From: an uncultured Lachnospiraceae bacterium
GTDB taxonomy: Bacteria > Bacillota > Clostridia > Lachnospirales > Lachnospiraceae
NCBI GenBank assembly: GCA_947648875.1
Contig: CANSPM010000012.1
Span: 1-64,000, forward strand
Length of the DNA stretch: 64,000 nt
Reading direction: 5' to 3'
The notes below the pieces were generated by a model that made no database searches, was not told where the DNA came from, and was given only the letters and a program-made list of their open reading frames with translations. Each line of letters opens with the position of its first letter. Position 1 is the first letter of the stretch. Both the position numbers and the translations under genes were made by a program. This document shows, one piece after another, positions 44,205-53,341 of this stretch.

Positions 44205-44603
44205 ATGAAATATTTAAGACAATTTTTGATCCTACTGACTGTTTCATTTCTGGGCGAAGTTATGCGCAAACTGCTTCCCCTCCCCATCCCGGCAAGCATC
44301 TATGGCATTTTAATCCTGTTTTTCCTATTGAAAACAAAGATTCTTCCCCTTTCTGCCGTCAGGGACACCGCATGCTTCTTAGTGGAAATCATGCCGGTTA
44401 TGTTCATTCCGGCGGCGGTGGGGATCATGGATTCCTGGGGGATCATCGCGCCCTCCTGGCTGGAATATCTGACCATGACGGTGGTTTCTACGGTGGCAGT
44501 CATGGGGGTGTCCGGTCTGGTGACCCAGATTGTTCTGAGGCACGGCAGAGGAGCGGCATCCCGGCAAGGGAGGAAAGAGCTTTGTCGGGAGAGAGAGTTT
44601 TAG
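44205..44603 (+). CDS. lrgA: CidA/LrgA-family membrane protein
   Basis: The 132-aa protein has four hydrophobic helices with the family opening (FLGEVMRKLLPLPIPASIYGILILFFLL) and the central VEIMPVMFIPAAVGIM block. LrgA works with LrgB. The pair was first described as holin/antiholin-like, and in several species LrgAB-type pairs transport small organic acids such as pyruvate; the plant relative PLGG1 moves glycolate and glycerate. The last 20 residues are basic and cytosolic. GGCGGAG precedes the ATG. Confidence 0.88.
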   Translation: MKYLRQFLILLTVSFLGEVMRKLLPLPIPASIYGILILFFLLKTKILPLSAVRDTACFLVEIMPVMFIPAAVGIMDSWGIIAPSWLEYLTMTVVSTVAVMGVSGLVTQIVLRHGRGAASRQGRKELCREREF

Positions 44604-44738
44604 TATGTGAGAGAAAAGTTCTGACAGAGGGGAAAGCGTCACGGCGGAATAGAGGCATCAGGGTAATCTGCATAGGCCAAAGGGGAGTAGAGGAGCATTG
44701 CCCGATTGGGATGTGGCTCGGCAAAGGAGGAAAGCGTC

Positions 44739-45431
44739 ATGGGCGAAGTGATGAGAACATCGGCCTACTGCGGAGCAGTACTGTCGCTGGGGACATATTT
44801 TCTGGGAATCTGGGTGAAGAAAAAACGGAAATGGAGATTTCTGAACCCGTTACTGCTGTCCATCCTGCTTACCGTGGGGTTTCTGCTTGTCTGCGGCGTG
44901 GATTATGACAGCTATAACGAAGGGGCAAAATATTTAAGTTACCTGCTGACACCCGCCACGGTCTGTCTGGCGGTTCCGCTGTATGAACAGTTGGAGGTGC
45001 TTAAGAAAAACTGGCAGGCCATACTGGCGGGGATCTGTTCGGGAGTGGGCGTATCACTGCTGTCCATTCTGGTCATGGCGGTGGTCTTTTCCCTGGGACA
45101 TGAGGAATATGTGACATTTCTTCCCAAATCCATCACTACGGCCATCGGTATGGGTGTGTCGGAGGAACTGGGCGGGCATGTGCCGGTGACGGTGGCTGTC
45201 ATCATTATAACCGGCGTGCTGGGCAATGTGCTGGCGGAGCCGGTACTGCGGCTGTTTCGCGTTAAGGACCCGGTGGCCCAAGGGATTGCGCTGGGTACGG
45301 CTTCCCACGCCATCGGAACGGCCAGAGCCATGGAGATGGGGGAGGTGGAGGGCGCCATGAGCAGCCTGTCCATTGTGGTGTCGGGGGTTCTGACGGTGGT
45401 CGGAGCCTCGCTGTTTGCCATGTTCTGGTAA
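44739..45431 (+). CDS. lrgB: LrgB-family membrane protein
   Basis: The 230-aa protein has about seven hydrophobic segments. It carries the LrgB hallmarks [16 protein letters not shown] near 75-90, [20 protein letters not shown] near 128-147 and [20 protein letters not shown] near 182-201. The ATG at 44739 has a strong AAAGGAGGAAAG upstream; an in-frame start at 44706 lacks one. It lies 135 nt after lrgA and 281 nt before a glycerate kinase, which suggests the pair transports glycerate or a related acid. Confidence 0.9.
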   Translation: MGEVMRTSAYCGAVLSLGTYFLGIWVKKKRKWRFLNPLLLSILLTVGFLLVCGVDYDSYNEGAKYLSYLLTPATVCLAVPLYEQLEVLKKNWQAILAGICSGVGVSLLSILVMAVVFSLGHEEYVTFLPKSITTAIGMGVSEELGGHVPVTVAVIIITGVLGNVLAEPVLRLFRVKDPVAQGIALGTASHAIGTARAMEMGEVEGAMSSLSIVVSGVLTVVGASLFAMFW

Positions 45432-45712
45432 TAATCCTTCAGACAGAGGAGTCATAACCGATCCCCTGGCAGAATAACCCTCCGAACAGAGGGAAGAAAA
45501 AGAAAATCTGATACAAAATCCCATGAGGCAGAGGAAGGGAAAAAGGAATCCCGGTAGAAAAGATTAGCAGACGGAGTGAAAGAAACAGAAATTTTTGCGG
45601 AATAATTCGCTGGAAAGAGGGGGCGGCGGAAACCAGGACAGGAAAATATTGCTTAAAGAGAAGGTTTTCAGGATAAAAGGACACAGGCGCGGAACAGCGG
45701 CGGGAGGATGAC

Positions 45713-47038
45713 ATGAACCAAAGACTTCGCGGGGACGCAGAACAGATCATAAGGTATGCCATCGGCAGGGTACTGCCGGATGAGGCGGTGGGCAGAGCGT
45801 TGTCTGCCTGTGCTCTGTCCGGTCGTATCTATCTGGCGGCTGTGGGAAAAGCCGCCTGGCAGATGGCAAATGCTGCGGTGCAATACCTGAAAAGCCCCAT
45901 TGCGGATGGTGTGGTAGTCACCAAATACGGCCATGTGAGAGGAGATATACCGGGAGTGCGGTGTTTTGAGGGGGGCCATCCCATCCCTGATGAGAATGGT
46001 TTGGCAGGCACGCAGGCGATTTTGGATATGACGGCTGCGCTGACGGAGCGGGATCAGGTACTTCTTCTGGTTTCGGGCGGCGGCAGCGCGCTTTTTGAAA
46101 AACCGCTTGTGCCACTACCTGTTATGCAGGACGTAAACAGGCAGCTGCTCTCTGTGGGTGCTTCCATAGCGGAGATTAATACCCTGCGAAAACGCCTGTC
46201 CGCAGTGAAGGGAGGCCGTTTTGCCAAATGGTGCGAGCCGGCCCGTATGGAGGCAGTTATCCTGTCGGACGTACTGGGTGATCCGCTGGATATGATAGCC
46301 TCGGGGCCTGCTGCGCTGGACCGTTCTACCTGCCAGGAGGCGCTGAACATTGTGGAAAAATATCATCTGGACATTGCGGAGGAAGCGCGTTCCTGCCTGA
46401 GAGAGGAGACGCCCAAAGAGTTACGGTACGTGAACAGCCATATAATCGGCAGTGTGGGGCAGCTGTGTCTGGCGGCGGCGGAAAAATGTCGGGAACTGGG
46501 GTACGAGACGACCATTCTGACAGACAGGTTGTGCTGTGAAGCCAGAGAGGCGGGAAAATTTCTGGCATCCATAGCGGCAAGCGGTTTAACCGCAGGGGGA
46601 GGCGCGCCCTTGGCGGGCGGTCCGGCTATGGAGGAAGGCAGTAGGGAAAGCATGAGCATATCCCAAGGTGTCTGCGCGTCGGGAAAGCGGGCCTACATAG
46701 CGGGAGGCGAATGTGTGGTGCATCTGTGCGGAAAGGGGCTGGGCGGCAGGAACCAGGAACTGGCTCTGGCTGCGGCGGAAGGCCTGGCGGGGATTCCCGG
46801 CGCGGCTGTATTCAGCGTGGGATCTGACGGTACGGACGGTCCTACGGATGCGGCAGGCGGCTATGTGGACGGGGAGAGCCTTGACGCGTTAAAGGCAAAG
46901 GGCATCCGTTTACAGGATGCCCTTGCCCGCAACGATTCCTACCATGCCCTGGATGCCATAGGAGGTCTTATAAGAACAGGCCCCACAGGGACCAACGTCA
47001 ACGATTTCTCTGTGGTGCTGATGGATTTTTATGGCTGA
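45713..47038 (+). CDS. Glycerate 2-kinase, MOFRL/DUF4147 family
   Basis: The 441-aa enzyme phosphorylates D-glycerate to 2-phosphoglycerate, feeding glycolysis. The N-terminal DUF4147 half shows AVGKAAWQMANAA, GGHPIPDENG and LLVSGGGSALFEKP. The C-terminal MOFRL half shows GGECVVHL, GGRNQELALAAAEGL and VGSDGTDGPTDAAGGYVDG. Length is standard. GGGAGG stands 5 nt before the ATG. It follows lrgAB on the same strand, which points to an uptake-plus-kinase unit. The 281-nt gap from lrgB contains nothing recognisable. Confidence 0.9.
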   Translation: MNQRLRGDAEQIIRYAIGRVLPDEAVGRALSACALSGRIYLAAVGKAAWQMANAAVQYLKSPIADGVVVTKYGHVRGDIPGVRCFEGGHPIPDENGLAGTQAILDMTAALTERDQVLLLVSGGGSALFEKPLVPLPVMQDVNRQLLSVGASIAEINTLRKRLSAVKGGRFAKWCEPARMEAVILSDVLGDPLDMIASGPAALDRSTCQEALNIVEKYHLDIAEEARSCLREETPKELRYVNSHIIGSVGQLCLAAAEKCRELGYETTILTDRLCCEAREAGKFLASIAASGLTAGGGAPLAGGPAMEEGSRESMSISQGVCASGKRAYIAGGECVVHLCGKGLGGRNQELALAAAEGLAGIPGAAVFSVGSDGTDGPTDAAGGYVDGESLDALKAKGIRLQDALARNDSYHALDAIGGLIRTGPTGTNVNDFSVVLMDFYG

Positions 47039-47141
47039 CGACATCAGAAATGCCACTTGACGCCCTGCCCAAACTTGCGCATATGATTATTACAGGAACT
47101 GCCGACAGAAACCGTCATGTCGTTCAATCGTGTTTTCTGCG

Positions 47142-47702
47142 TCAGCATCCCAGCAGCCGGTTCATCTCCCGTGCCTCCTGCCGCTGGGAGATAAGGATAT
47201 TCTCCAGTATGGGCTGTAGTTGCGGACAGACGCAGTACCGCAGGGCGTTTTCGGACATGTAGATGGCACCCTGGTGATGGGGGATCATCTCCCGCATAAA
47301 GTTGGCGCTGATATTGTTGTCGGAGCAGGCATTGTTCATCTCTCTGAACATGTTGTGGGTAATCTGCCGGTAACGATGCGCATAGAGGCACAGGTCCTGA
47401 GGGGAATTGAGCACCTTGTGGCAGGATTTCAGCGCCTCCGTCATCTCCTTCATGCCCTGCTCCTGCATGGCGATAATATTTTCCGCAATGGCGCGCAAGG
47501 GGGCGCAGGGATTATAATGCAGAAGGTTTTTGGACATTTCGACGGCTGCCATGTGATGGGGGATCATCTGTACGATGAAATTGTGAGAGAGGCTGTCAGT
47601 CAGCTGCGCGTCCCCCATGGCACGGATCATTTCTTCTAAAATCTCATAATACCTGACCAGATAACATTTGGTTTCTTCGGTAAATTTACAAATATGGGTC
47701 AT
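47142..47702 (-). CDS. DUF305 protein with duplicated domain
   Basis: The 186-aa ferritin-like helical protein has two DUF305 units, each with the metal-binding H-H pair: FIVQMIPHHMAAVEMSKNLL in the first and FMREMIPHHQGAIYMSENAL in the second. No signal peptide is present, so it is cytosolic here. Its function is unknown; DUF305 proteins often go with metal handling. The start at 47702 is chosen for the AAAGGA site just upstream; the frame is open to 47747 without one. It is convergent with the glycerate kinase. Confidence 0.85.
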   Translation of the reverse strand: MTHICKFTEETKCYLVRYYEILEEMIRAMGDAQLTDSLSHNFIVQMIPHHMAAVEMSKNLLHYNPCAPLRAIAENIIAMQEQGMKEMTEALKSCHKVLNSPQDLCLYAHRYRQITHNMFREMNNACSDNNISANFMREMIPHHQGAIYMSENALRYCVCPQLQPILENILISQRQEAREMNRLLGC

Positions 47703-48134
47703 GACCGGTGGATTCCTTTCTGCGATATAATATGGCTGGAAGTTCATTTTCCCGTTTTATGGAGCCGGGCGGGAGAAGGGTCTCTACCTTAAAATATGTA
47801 TCTGCGGGGGAATATGTGCCTGCCGGATTTTGACATGGCGGCTGACCGGCGATTTTAACGACGCTGTTATAATCTTACGGCTAAGAAATACAACTGCGTC
47901 TGATCTTTGGGGGGCAATTCCGGGGCGCCAGGCCTTGGAGACGGCTGTGCGGGGCAGAAAGAATCCAGTATTATAAAAAGGCGTAAGACTGTGATTGCCT
48001 GTGCGCAAAAATTGGGTGACAGCAACCAACGGCATGTAATGCGCCATAAATGGAATGGAATGACGCGGGGAGTACCCGAATACCATGTAAAAAGAAACAA
48101 AAAAGGTAAAATATAAATTAGTATGTAAAAAATA
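47703..48134. other. Intergenic stretch without genes
   Basis: No supported gene is visible in about 430 nt between the DUF305 start and the promoter at 48135. The DUF305 promoter must lie in the left part, but no convincing box pair is seen on the minus strand. Confidence 0.4.
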
Positions 48135-48163
48135 TTGACATCTCGTTCCCTTTTTCATATAAT
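48135..48163 (+). promoter_or_regulatory. Consensus sigma-A promoter of the PIN-kinase cluster
   Basis: A perfect TTGACA at 48135-48140, a 17-nt spacer and a perfect TATAAT at 48158-48163. The start of transcription would be near 48170, 70 nt before the first gene. This is the strongest promoter in the window. Confidence 0.85.
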
Positions 48164-48239
48164 ATACTACAGAAGGCCATGGCGCTTCTCAGAATCAAAT
48201 GCAGCGCAAAAAGAGTTTCAAACATAAGAGGAGGCAAAG

Positions 48240-49154
48240 GTGTTTGACTTCTATTATCAGTTAAGGCAGAAAATGATTGATTCCATGCAAAGTTCATTGA
48301 GACAAGTCAGGCAGATTCTCGGTCTGGGAGTGCAGGAACTCAGCGATCTGGTGGGGCTGACCAGGCAGACTCTCAACAATCTGGAATGTAAAAAGAGCAG
48401 GATGAGCGCCGCGCAATATCTTGCTGTCTGTGCTGTGATAGACTATTACACCAGAGACAAACCGGAGCAATACGCGGCCATACAGACCATACTCTCCCTG
48501 GGCGATACAGAGGAGCGGGGCACATTTTTTCCCTCCGCACAAAATAGTTCCCTGTTAAAGAATTGGTTTTTGTGTTTCCCGGACGACTCCAAAATCACGG
48601 ATGCGTTTTCCGGGGATAAAAAAATAATATCGCCAAGGGAATTTGAGGGGATTGCATACAGCCACAAAATCTTTGTGGATGATACGATACTGGGTCAGGA
48701 AGGCTTTGGCAGCTGGATTCAACAGGTCTCGGAAACTATGAGAGAGTGTGGAAACAGGTTCCTGATTCCCCTGAAAGTGATTGAAAATATGCAGAGCGGA
48801 ATCCTCTCATCCGCCCCCCTTTCTGCGGAGTTTTACCAGAGGGGCATGAGGGTTTTAACCGCCATGCAGCAATCGGGCCTGATCGAGATCCGGGGGGAAA
48901 GAAGCGATGTAAACATGATAGGCACATTTGTCTTCGTGTTCGCTAAGTTTAAGCATACAAACAGGCTGGCTCTTCTGACCCAAAATGAAAAGCTGGCCAG
49001 ACAGATTCTGGCGCTGAACAACGATGTGCTTGGCGGATTTCCCATCTATGTGGCGCAATTTGCGGAGGGGGTGGGATTGCGGGAATGGGATGCTGCCGCA
49101 GGCCCGTTTCCCGTAGAGGAGGCGTTCAAGGGCTGGGACTGTATTGAATCATGA
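48240..49154 (+). CDS. XRE helix-turn-helix protein with PIN-like domain
   Basis: A 304-aa protein started by GTG at 48240 behind AGAGGAGGCAAAG. The N-terminal HTH (about residues 18-65: LGVQELSDLVGLTRQTLNNLE) should bind DNA. The C-terminal part (about 140-285) looks like a PIN/ribonuclease-type domain: IFVDDTILG with the first acidic site, a LIPLKVIENM strand, and a LALLTQNEKLARQILALN end resembling the last acidic strand. The same PIN pattern begins the next protein, so the two are probably paralogous in that part. It may autoregulate the cluster from the strong promoter upstream. Confidence 0.7.
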   Translation: MFDFYYQLRQKMIDSMQSSLRQVRQILGLGVQELSDLVGLTRQTLNNLECKKSRMSAAQYLAVCAVIDYYTRDKPEQYAAIQTILSLGDTEERGTFFPSAQNSSLLKNWFLCFPDDSKITDAFSGDKKIISPREFEGIAYSHKIFVDDTILGQEGFGSWIQQVSETMRECGNRFLIPLKVIENMQSGILSSAPLSAEFYQRGMRVLTAMQQSGLIEIRGERSDVNMIGTFVFVFAKFKHTNRLALLTQNEKLARQILALNNDVLGGFPIYVAQFAEGVGLREWDAAAGPFPVEEAFKGWDCIES

Positions 49155-49173
49155 AACGAGAGGGGAGACGTGT

Positions 49174-51696
49174 ATGGGTGACAATAAAATGGAACAGCAC
49201 GCAAGAGAAAAATTGGAATTTTATGTCAGAGAATGGAAAATTTTTGTGGATACTTGCAGCCTTCTTCATCCTGCCGCAGATAAATTCTGGAAGAATGTTA
49301 TACCCCTTCTGGATAAGTACCACGCGAAGGTGATTATTCCTCTCAGGAGCGTGGAGGAGTTGCAGAAACATGGGTGCAATCAGGAGAACCGGGATCTGGC
49401 CCAGCGCGCCAATAACGTATTAAAAGTGCTGACCCAGTTAAACGGCGCCGGGTATATTGATATCCGGGGAGAAAAGACGGACAATTTCGCGGACAATGTC
49501 TTTCTGGTTGTCTTTACCAAATTCCGGATGACCCACAAACTGTTGCTGATCACCCAGGACCATGACTTGGCCGAAGACATTCTATCTCTAAATGACAGCA
49601 GGTCGGTGAGAGCCAACTCGGTGCATGTGCAGAGGGTGAACCAATATGGTTTTCTGAGCGGATTTAAGGAAAACGGGGACAGAAGCCGCCTCAATGAGGA
49701 GAAGGGGAACGGAGAGAGGGAAAATGGGGAGAAAGAAAACGAGGAGAAGGAGAATGGAGAGAGCGTGGAAGTGTTCAAGGTCTGTTCACAGGTGACTTCC
49801 ATTGCCGATAGCCCCATGAAAGTAAATCACATTCCCGGAGAGGGGGAGAGTGCGTACACCATACAAGGGCCGATACTGCTGACCGAACAACTTGCGTCGG
49901 GGGGCGAAGGAATTATATACGCCACCGATACCTCCTATGTGGCGAAGATTTATAAAAAGAGAAACATCACCAGAAGAAAATATGAGAAGATCCGGTTAAT
50001 GCTGGAAAAGCCCATCGCCTGTGAGGGCATTTGTGCGCCGGTGGCCGCTCTTTACAATGGGGACAGGGAATTTGTAGGGTATCTCATGCCCCGGGCGCAG
50101 GGAAGAGAACTACAGAAGAGTATATTTATCAAGCCTCTGTTTATAAAGTATTTTCCTGGCTGGAAGAAGAGGGACACCGTACAGCTCTGCGTGACAATCC
50201 TGGAAAAAATCAGGTATCTGCACGAGCGGAATATTATTATAGGGGATATCAACCCGGCCAACATACTGGTAGTTTCTCCCCGGGAAGTCTATTTTGTGGA
50301 CACGGACAGCTATCAGATTGAAGATTTCCCCTGTCCTGTGGGCACCATCAATTACACGGCGCCGGAGATTCAGGGAAAGAAGTTCCCGGAATTTCTGCGG
50401 ACCATGGGCAATGAAAACTTTGCCATCGCCACGCTGCTGTTTATGATCATGCTGCCGGGGAAGCCGCCCTATTCCCAGCAGGGCGGGGAGAATCCCATTG
50501 CCAACATTGTGAATATGGATTTTTCTTACCCCTTTGGGGAGAACTCCAACAGAAAAACGCCGGACGGCCCCTGGAGATATATATGGAGCCATCTCACCTA
50601 TGACCTCAAGAAAGCGTTCTACAACACTTTCAAAAAGGGCGGGGAAAATGCCGGGGAGGATACCCGCCTGTCCGTGGAGGAATGGCTGCCCGTTTTCCGG
50701 TATTATCTGGAGCTTCTTGACAGCGGGAGATACGGTAAACAGGATCAGATGTCGGAGGAACTGTATCCCACCAGACATAAGAAAAATCCCAAAACCGTAT
50801 TTGTGACCTGTAAGCTCTGCGGGAATGAGGTGGCGGAAAACATGTGCCAGAACGGTATATGCCGGGAATGCCTGAACAGGGGGGAGGAGTACGGCTGCCG
50901 GAAGTGCGGCAGAATGATCCGATATACCAACTACCAGAAGTATATCAAGAATGCGAAAAGATATGATATATGCCCGGAATGCTATGAGCAGGGCAAAAAA
51001 ATAAAATACTCCCTTTCATGTGTGGACTGCGGCGAAGTTTTTCAGATCACCAACAGCCAGTATGACTACTTTATGGAGAAGGGATTCGATTTGCCCAAGA
51101 GATGTCCCTCCTGCCGGGCGGAAAAGAGAAAGAGAATGGAGGAGGAAGACTTTCTGCCGGGCGGACAGTCCGACGATGACAACGGCTCCTTCTGCTTTAT
51201 CACCACTGCGGTATGCAGGTACTACGGCAAGCCGGACGACTGTCGCGAACTGACGCTGCTGCGGGCTTATCGGGACACATGGCTGAAAAACCGGCCCGGG
51301 GGACCGGAAGCCATAGCGGAATACTATCAAAAGGCTCCCCTGCTGGTGAGCCTGCTCCAGGTGTCAGAGCAGTATGAGGAAATTTGTGAAATGTTGTGGA
51401 CCGGATACATCTGTCCCTGCGCCGGACTGATCGAAGGAGCTATGTCCGAAGAGGGCATGTTCCCTGGCCAGGGGCGTGCCATTTTGGCCGACACCAGTGG
51501 TACGCGGACAGAGAAGACAATGCTGGATGGAACAGGGAACGCCAGCGGTACAAGGACAGAGGCAATATTGGATGGGCCAGGTAACACCAATGACATGTCG
51601 GCGGAGGCAATGCTGGAAGAGTGCGAAAGACTGTACTATGACATGGTAAAATACCTGGAGGCCAGACTTCGCGTGCAGCCGGAATCAGGAGCGTGA
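49174..51696 (+). CDS. PIN domain - protein kinase - zinc ribbon - CFI-box multidomain protein
   Basis: The 840-aa protein reads, in order: a PIN-like domain (1-155; IFVDTCSLLHP and LLITQDHDLAEDIL); an E/N/G-rich repeat linker (about 168-200); a Ser/Thr kinase-like domain (about 235-530) with G-loop LASGGEGIIY at 240-249, VAKIYKK, catalytic GDINPANIL at 357-365 and VDTDSYQI in place of DFG; two or three zinc-ribbon modules with CxxC pairs (about 545-665); a CFI-box-like segment (CFITTAVCRYYG near 675); and three imperfect 17-aa repeats near 770-815 (SGTRTE...LDG). The DTDSY kinase subtype goes with VWA and PP2C partners in TerY-P triads. The start at 49174 has GAGGGGAGACG upstream. Confidence 0.8.
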   Translation: MGDNKMEQHAREKLEFYVREWKIFVDTCSLLHPAADKFWKNVIPLLDKYHAKVIIPLRSVEELQKHGCNQENRDLAQRANNVLKVLTQLNGAGYIDIRGEKTDNFADNVFLVVFTKFRMTHKLLLITQDHDLAEDILSLNDSRSVRANSVHVQRVNQYGFLSGFKENGDRSRLNEEKGNGERENGEKENEEKENGESVEVFKVCSQVTSIADSPMKVNHIPGEGESAYTIQGPILLTEQLASGGEGIIYATDTSYVAKIYKKRNITRRKYEKIRLMLEKPIACEGICAPVAALYNGDREFVGYLMPRAQGRELQKSIFIKPLFIKYFPGWKKRDTVQLCVTILEKIRYLHERNIIIGDINPANILVVSPREVYFVDTDSYQIEDFPCPVGTINYTAPEIQGKKFPEFLRTMGNENFAIATLLFMIMLPGKPPYSQQGGENPIANIVNMDFSYPFGENSNRKTPDGPWRYIWSHLTYDLKKAFYNTFKKGGENAGEDTRLSVEEWLPVFRYYLELLDSGRYGKQDQMSEELYPTRHKKNPKTVFVTCKLCGNEVAENMCQNGICRECLNRGEEYGCRKCGRMIRYTNYQKYIKNAKRYDICPECYEQGKKIKYSLSCVDCGEVFQITNSQYDYFMEKGFDLPKRCPSCRAEKRKRMEEEDFLPGGQSDDDNGSFCFITTAVCRYYGKPDDCRELTLLRAYRDTWLKNRPGGPEAIAEYYQKAPLLVSLLQVSEQYEEICEMLWTGYICPCAGLIEGAMSEEGMFPGQGRAILADTSGTRTEKTMLDGTGNASGTRTEAILDGPGNTNDMSAEAMLEECERLYYDMVKYLEARLRVQPESGA

Positions 51697-51718
51697 GCAA
51701 AGAGAAGGAGGGGCATAT

Positions 51719-51903
51719 ATGGCTGAGATATGGCGTGGACAGAAGATGAAAGACACAGAGGAGGAAGCTGGCGTTGGGACGCAAGCGATAATACACCGAT
51801 GACCGATTGCGCTGTTTTTGGGTGGTCACTACATGCGGACGGTGGGTATTTATATTTTACAGATAAAGGATATAAGCATCGAAAAATAAAGCTGGAGAAC
51901 TGA
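51719..51903 (+). pseudogene. Degenerate, internally deleted copy of the next gene
   Basis: The piece starts like the next gene (ATG GCT GAG ATA ..., with GAAGGAGGGG before it) but stops at 51802 after 27 codons. In the next frame the tail of the same family follows (TDCAVF...GGYLYF...KHRKIKLEN), ending at TGA 51901-51903. This tail matches TDYAVF...GGYLYY...ERKIKLED of the gene at 51928. About 350 nt of the middle are gone and the two ends are out of frame. Confidence 0.7.
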
Positions 51904-51927
51904 TATGATAACAGGAGGATCATACAT

Positions 51928-52470
51928 ATGGCGGAGATATTGCGCAGACAGAAGACGGAACATGCGGCGGAAGAAACGGCTGCGGGGGATGACAGCAGCG
52001 CCGGGACGAAGGAAATTTATGAAGCTGTCTACAGGGACGTGATGGAGGAGGTGCGCCGGAACCTGTCACTGATGAAGTCCCAGCTGGTACAGGAGATAGC
52101 CGACGCCGTTTTCGCAAGGATGGAGGAGAAGTACGGAAAGAGGCTGGAGGGCGGTCTGGAGAAGCCGGAAGGAAAAGCCACAGAGAAAAACGGGCGGTCC
52201 GGAAAGGGGAAAGAAAAGCGGGCGGGGGCTGAAAGGACCCCAAAAATGGATGTATCTGAGATTTATGGCGGTTACAGGGTTGGAGGCGGGATCTATTATG
52301 CAAATTATGATGACGGCGGATTTTTGTATAAAGTGCGGAAGGATGGAAGCGGTAATACGCGGTTGACCGACTATGCTGTTTTTGACAGCACGATCACTTC
52401 GGCGGGCGGATATCTGTATTATAAGGATGAGAGGACTTACACAGAGCGAAAAATAAAGCTGGAGGACTGA
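51928..52470 (+). CDS. Short protein with coiled coil and DUF5050-like beta tail
   Basis: The 180-aa protein has a helical N-terminal half (EIYEAVYRDVMEEVRRNLSLMKSQ), a charged linker and a beta-rich C-terminal third (YGGYRVGGGIYYANYDDGG, GGYLYYKDE). The latter recalls DUF5050/beta-propeller blades that read small ligands or peptides. No signal peptide. AGGAGG lies 11 nt before the ATG. It sits between the kinase and the VWA gene (3 nt gap to the latter), so it is probably a partner or substrate of that signalling set. A decayed twin lies just upstream. Confidence 0.55.
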   Translation: MAEILRRQKTEHAAEETAAGDDSSAGTKEIYEAVYRDVMEEVRRNLSLMKSQLVQEIADAVFARMEEKYGKRLEGGLEKPEGKATEKNGRSGKGKEKRAGAERTPKMDVSEIYGGYRVGGGIYYANYDDGGFLYKVRKDGSGNTRLTDYAVFDSTITSAGGYLYYKDERTYTERKIKLED

Positions 52471-52473
52471 ATT

Positions 52474-53235
52474 ATGGAAAACAATCTGTTAAGAATCGAA
52501 GATCTGGTGAACAATCCCACCCCCCGGGTGCCGGTCTGCCTGTGCCTGGATATCAGCGGCTCCATGGGGGCCGTGGAGGGAGAGTGCGAGGAAACCGGGG
52601 AAACCGTGTTTGAAGACGGGGAGATCTGGAACATCGTCACCGGAGGCACAAGCCGGATCAGTGAACTACAGGCGGGCGTGGAGGCGTTTTACGAGGAGAT
52701 ACGGGCGGATGAAATGACCGTTTACTCTGCGGAAATCTGCATCGTGACTTTTGGCGATAAGGCGGTATGCATTGAGGATTTTGCCAATATTGAGAGGCAG
52801 CAGGAACTGCCGAAGCTCTGCCCTGCCGGTGACACGGCCATGGGAGAAGGGGTCAACCTGGCTCTGGACCTGCTGGAGCGCAGGAAGCAGGAATACCAGG
52901 ACAAGGGCGTGGATTATTACCAGCCCTGGCTTGTGCTCATGACGGACGGAAAGCCCAACGGAGATGAAGAGGAACTGGCCAGGGCCATCAGACGCACCGC
53001 CGATATGGTAAACAACAAGAAGCTCACGGTTTTCCCCATTGGAATAGGCAGCGAGGCCGACATGGATGTTTTAAAACGGTTTTCCCCCACAAGAGACCCG
53101 CTTAAGTTGAAAGGGCTGAAATTTCGGGAATTTTTTGTCTGGCTGAGTCAGAGCCTGTCAAGGACCTCTATGTCCATGCCGGGAGAAAAGATAAAGCTGG
53201 ATCTGGAGGGAATCAAGGGCTGGGGCGAACTATAG
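52474..53235 (+). CDS. TerY-like von Willebrand factor A protein
   Basis: The 253-aa cytosolic VWA protein has a complete metal-ion-dependent adhesion site: DISGS at 26-30, the Thr/Asp region GDTAMGEG near 124 and LMTDGKPNGDE near 153-163. Such TerY proteins form a triad with a PP2C phosphatase and a protein kinase in stress or tellurite-linked loci. GGAGG precedes the ATG, and the gene follows the 180-aa gene by 3 nt. PP2C lies 106 nt downstream. Confidence 0.85.
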   Translation: MENNLLRIEDLVNNPTPRVPVCLCLDISGSMGAVEGECEETGETVFEDGEIWNIVTGGTSRISELQAGVEAFYEEIRADEMTVYSAEICIVTFGDKAVCIEDFANIERQQELPKLCPAGDTAMGEGVNLALDLLERRKQEYQDKGVDYYQPWLVLMTDGKPNGDEEELARAIRRTADMVNNKKLTVFPIGIGSEADMDVLKRFSPTRDPLKLKGLKFREFFVWLSQSLSRTSMSMPGEKIKLDLEGIKGWGEL

Positions 53236-53341
53236 TCCGTCAGAAAAAGGGGCGGCGGTTTAACGGCAGATATTCCGTGCGGCTGCTGCTCCGGGAGACT
53301 GACACCGGGGATACGCGGCACAAATTATGGAGGTGACGGGC

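Noticed and set aside
44372..44908. 178-aa plus-strand frame across lrgA-lrgB
   Set aside because: Runs through both membrane-protein genes in another frame; glycine/histidine-rich shadow.
44205..45431. Holin/antiholin pair for cell lysis
   Set aside because: The older name of the family, but the glycerate kinase context and newer transport data make a carrier role more likely; not excluded.
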